Below are positions 46,228 to 46,782 of a DNA stretch of 46,782 nt, piece after piece. The notes under the pieces were generated by a model. It saw only the letters and a program-made list of their open reading frames with translations. It made no database searches and was not told the origin of the DNA. Made by a program: the position numbers and the translations under genes. This stretch comes from PALSA-612 sp035652235 (GTDB lineage: Bacteria; Actinomycetota; Thermoleophilia; Gaiellales; Gaiellaceae): the NCBI GenBank assembly GCA_035652235.1, contig DASREE010000020.1:1-46782 (forward strand). Reading direction: 5' to 3'. Within the stretch, counting starts at the first letter, position 1. The number at the start of each line of letters is the position of its first letter.

Positions 46228-46782
46228 GTGCCCGACCCGGCCGTCGACGTCGACGCAGGTGGACGGACGGTGCGCGTCTCCAACCCGGAGCGCGTGCTCT
46301 TTCCGCCGACGGAACGGACGGCGCCCGTGACGAAACTGCAGCTGGTCGAGTACTACCTGGCGGTCGCGCCGGGGATCATGCGCGCGCTGCGCGAGCGGCC
46401 GACGACGCTCGAGCGCTGGCCGAAGGGCGTGCACCCCGGCATGGTCCTGTCGACGCGCGACAGAGGCCGCGGCGACGCGTTCTTCCAGAAGCGCGTCCCG
46501 CGCGGCGCGCCGCCGTACGTCGAGACCGCGCGCATCCGGTTCCCGTCCGGCCGCTTCGCCGACGAGATCTGCCCGACGGAGATCGCGGTCGTCGGCTGGT
46601 GCGGGCAGATGGGGACGATCACCTTCCATCCGTGGCCGGTCCGCCGCGACGACGTCGACCATCCCGACGAGCTCCGGCTCGACTTCGACCCGCAGCCGGG
46701 GACCGACTTCGAGGACGCGGCCTTTGCCGCACAGCACGCCCGGGAGCTGCTTGGCGAGCTCGGGATGGTCGGCTTCCCGAAG
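46228..46782 (+). CDS. ligD: LigD-type DNA polymerase/primase domain protein, N-terminal part
   Basis: The frame runs to the window edge (185 codons visible). It matches the polymerase domain of LigD-like non-homologous end-joining proteins: VSNPERVLFPPTERT, LVEYYLAVAPGIMRALRERP, LERWPKGVHPGMVLSTRD, PTEIAVVGWCGQMGTITFHP and LRLDFDPQPGTDFEDA, with the catalytic Asp-x-Asp pair in DFDPQ. In actinobacteria the domain is either part of LigD or a separate polymerase. Neither ku nor a ligase domain is inside the window, so it is not possible to tell which. The start GTG is supported by a nearby -10. Confidence 0.85.
   Translation, partial: MPDPAVDVDAGGRTVRVSNPERVLFPPTERTAPVTKLQLVEYYLAVAPGIMRALRERPTTLERWPKGVHPGMVLSTRDRGRGDAFFQKRVPRGAPPYVETARIRFPSGRFADEICPTEIAVVGWCGQMGTITFHPWPVRRDDVDHPDELRLDFDPQPGTDFEDAAFAAQHARELLGELGMVGFPK

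Noticed and set aside
1..46782. CRISPR array, insertion sequences, prophage or integrase genes
   Set aside because: No regularly spaced repeats, transposase or integrase motifs were seen on either strand; the only tandem repeat is the two-unit 27-bp one.

Overview
The window is very GC-rich, almost entirely coding, and carries many GTG, a few TTG and apparently some CTG start codons. Tight 4-base GTGA or ATGA gene overlaps are common. Many start codons lie only 6-8 nt downstream of a TANNNT -10 hexamer, which suggests leaderless transcription. Together with the gene content this points to a free-living, aerobic to nitrate-respiring member of the Actinomycetota, perhaps class Thermoleophilia (Gaiella/Solirubrobacter-like). 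That placement is inference. No insertion sequence, prophage or CRISPR array was seen.

Region 1 (1-8 kb): the end of a DsbA-like protein; a 560-nt decayed stretch; a primary-type sigma-70 factor; then a same-strand group of a tyrosine phenol-lyase-like PLP enzyme, a cyclic-2,3-diphosphoglycerate-synthetase-like P-loop protein, an ornithine-carbamoyltransferase-family enzyme with an altered HCLP motif, and a carbamate kinase. A tiny membrane protein, a coiled-coil protein and a membrane-anchored cytochrome c follow.

Region 2 (8-13.7 kb): tRNA-Ser(GGA), a 24-residue peptide gene with a near-perfect ribosome binding site, a MOSC protein, small conserved proteins, a PHP-type phosphoesterase, and a nitrilase / thiol-dioxygenase-like pair.

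Region 3 (13.9-30 kb): a large catabolic island. A solute ABC transporter and an MFS permease are flanked by two divergent operons that meet at a GntR-type regulator. One operon encodes a CitE-like lyase, a CaiB-type CoA transferase, an isochorismatase-type hydrolase, a zinc-type dehydrogenase and a DehI-like protein. The other encodes GntR, an amidase, a PuuE-type deacetylase and an SDR. An identical 18-bp AT-rich promoter/operator word lies in both divergent promoters of the island, at 17355 and 25372. The island also holds several gene fossils (acetamidase/formamidase, hydroxyisobutyrate-dehydrogenase-like, SDR fragment) and one SDR broken by a single frameshift. The likely overall job is import of a cyclic amide or imide-like compound, hydrolytic opening and deamidation, CoA activation and cleavage. 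The substrate cannot be read from the sequence.

Region 4 (30-36.3 kb): an APC permease, a glutamine-synthetase-family ligase and an amidohydrolase (a split FluG-like arrangement), followed by a sulfur module of ArsR-rhodanese regulator, DsrE-like protein and sulfide:quinone-oxidoreductase-like flavoprotein.

Region 5 (36.3-46.8 kb): tRNA-Ser(CGA) and tRNA-Ser(GCU), a stand-alone GroES, an amino-acid ABC importer, a complete narGHJI respiratory nitrate reductase operon, and the start of a LigD-type polymerase domain protein cut by the window edge.
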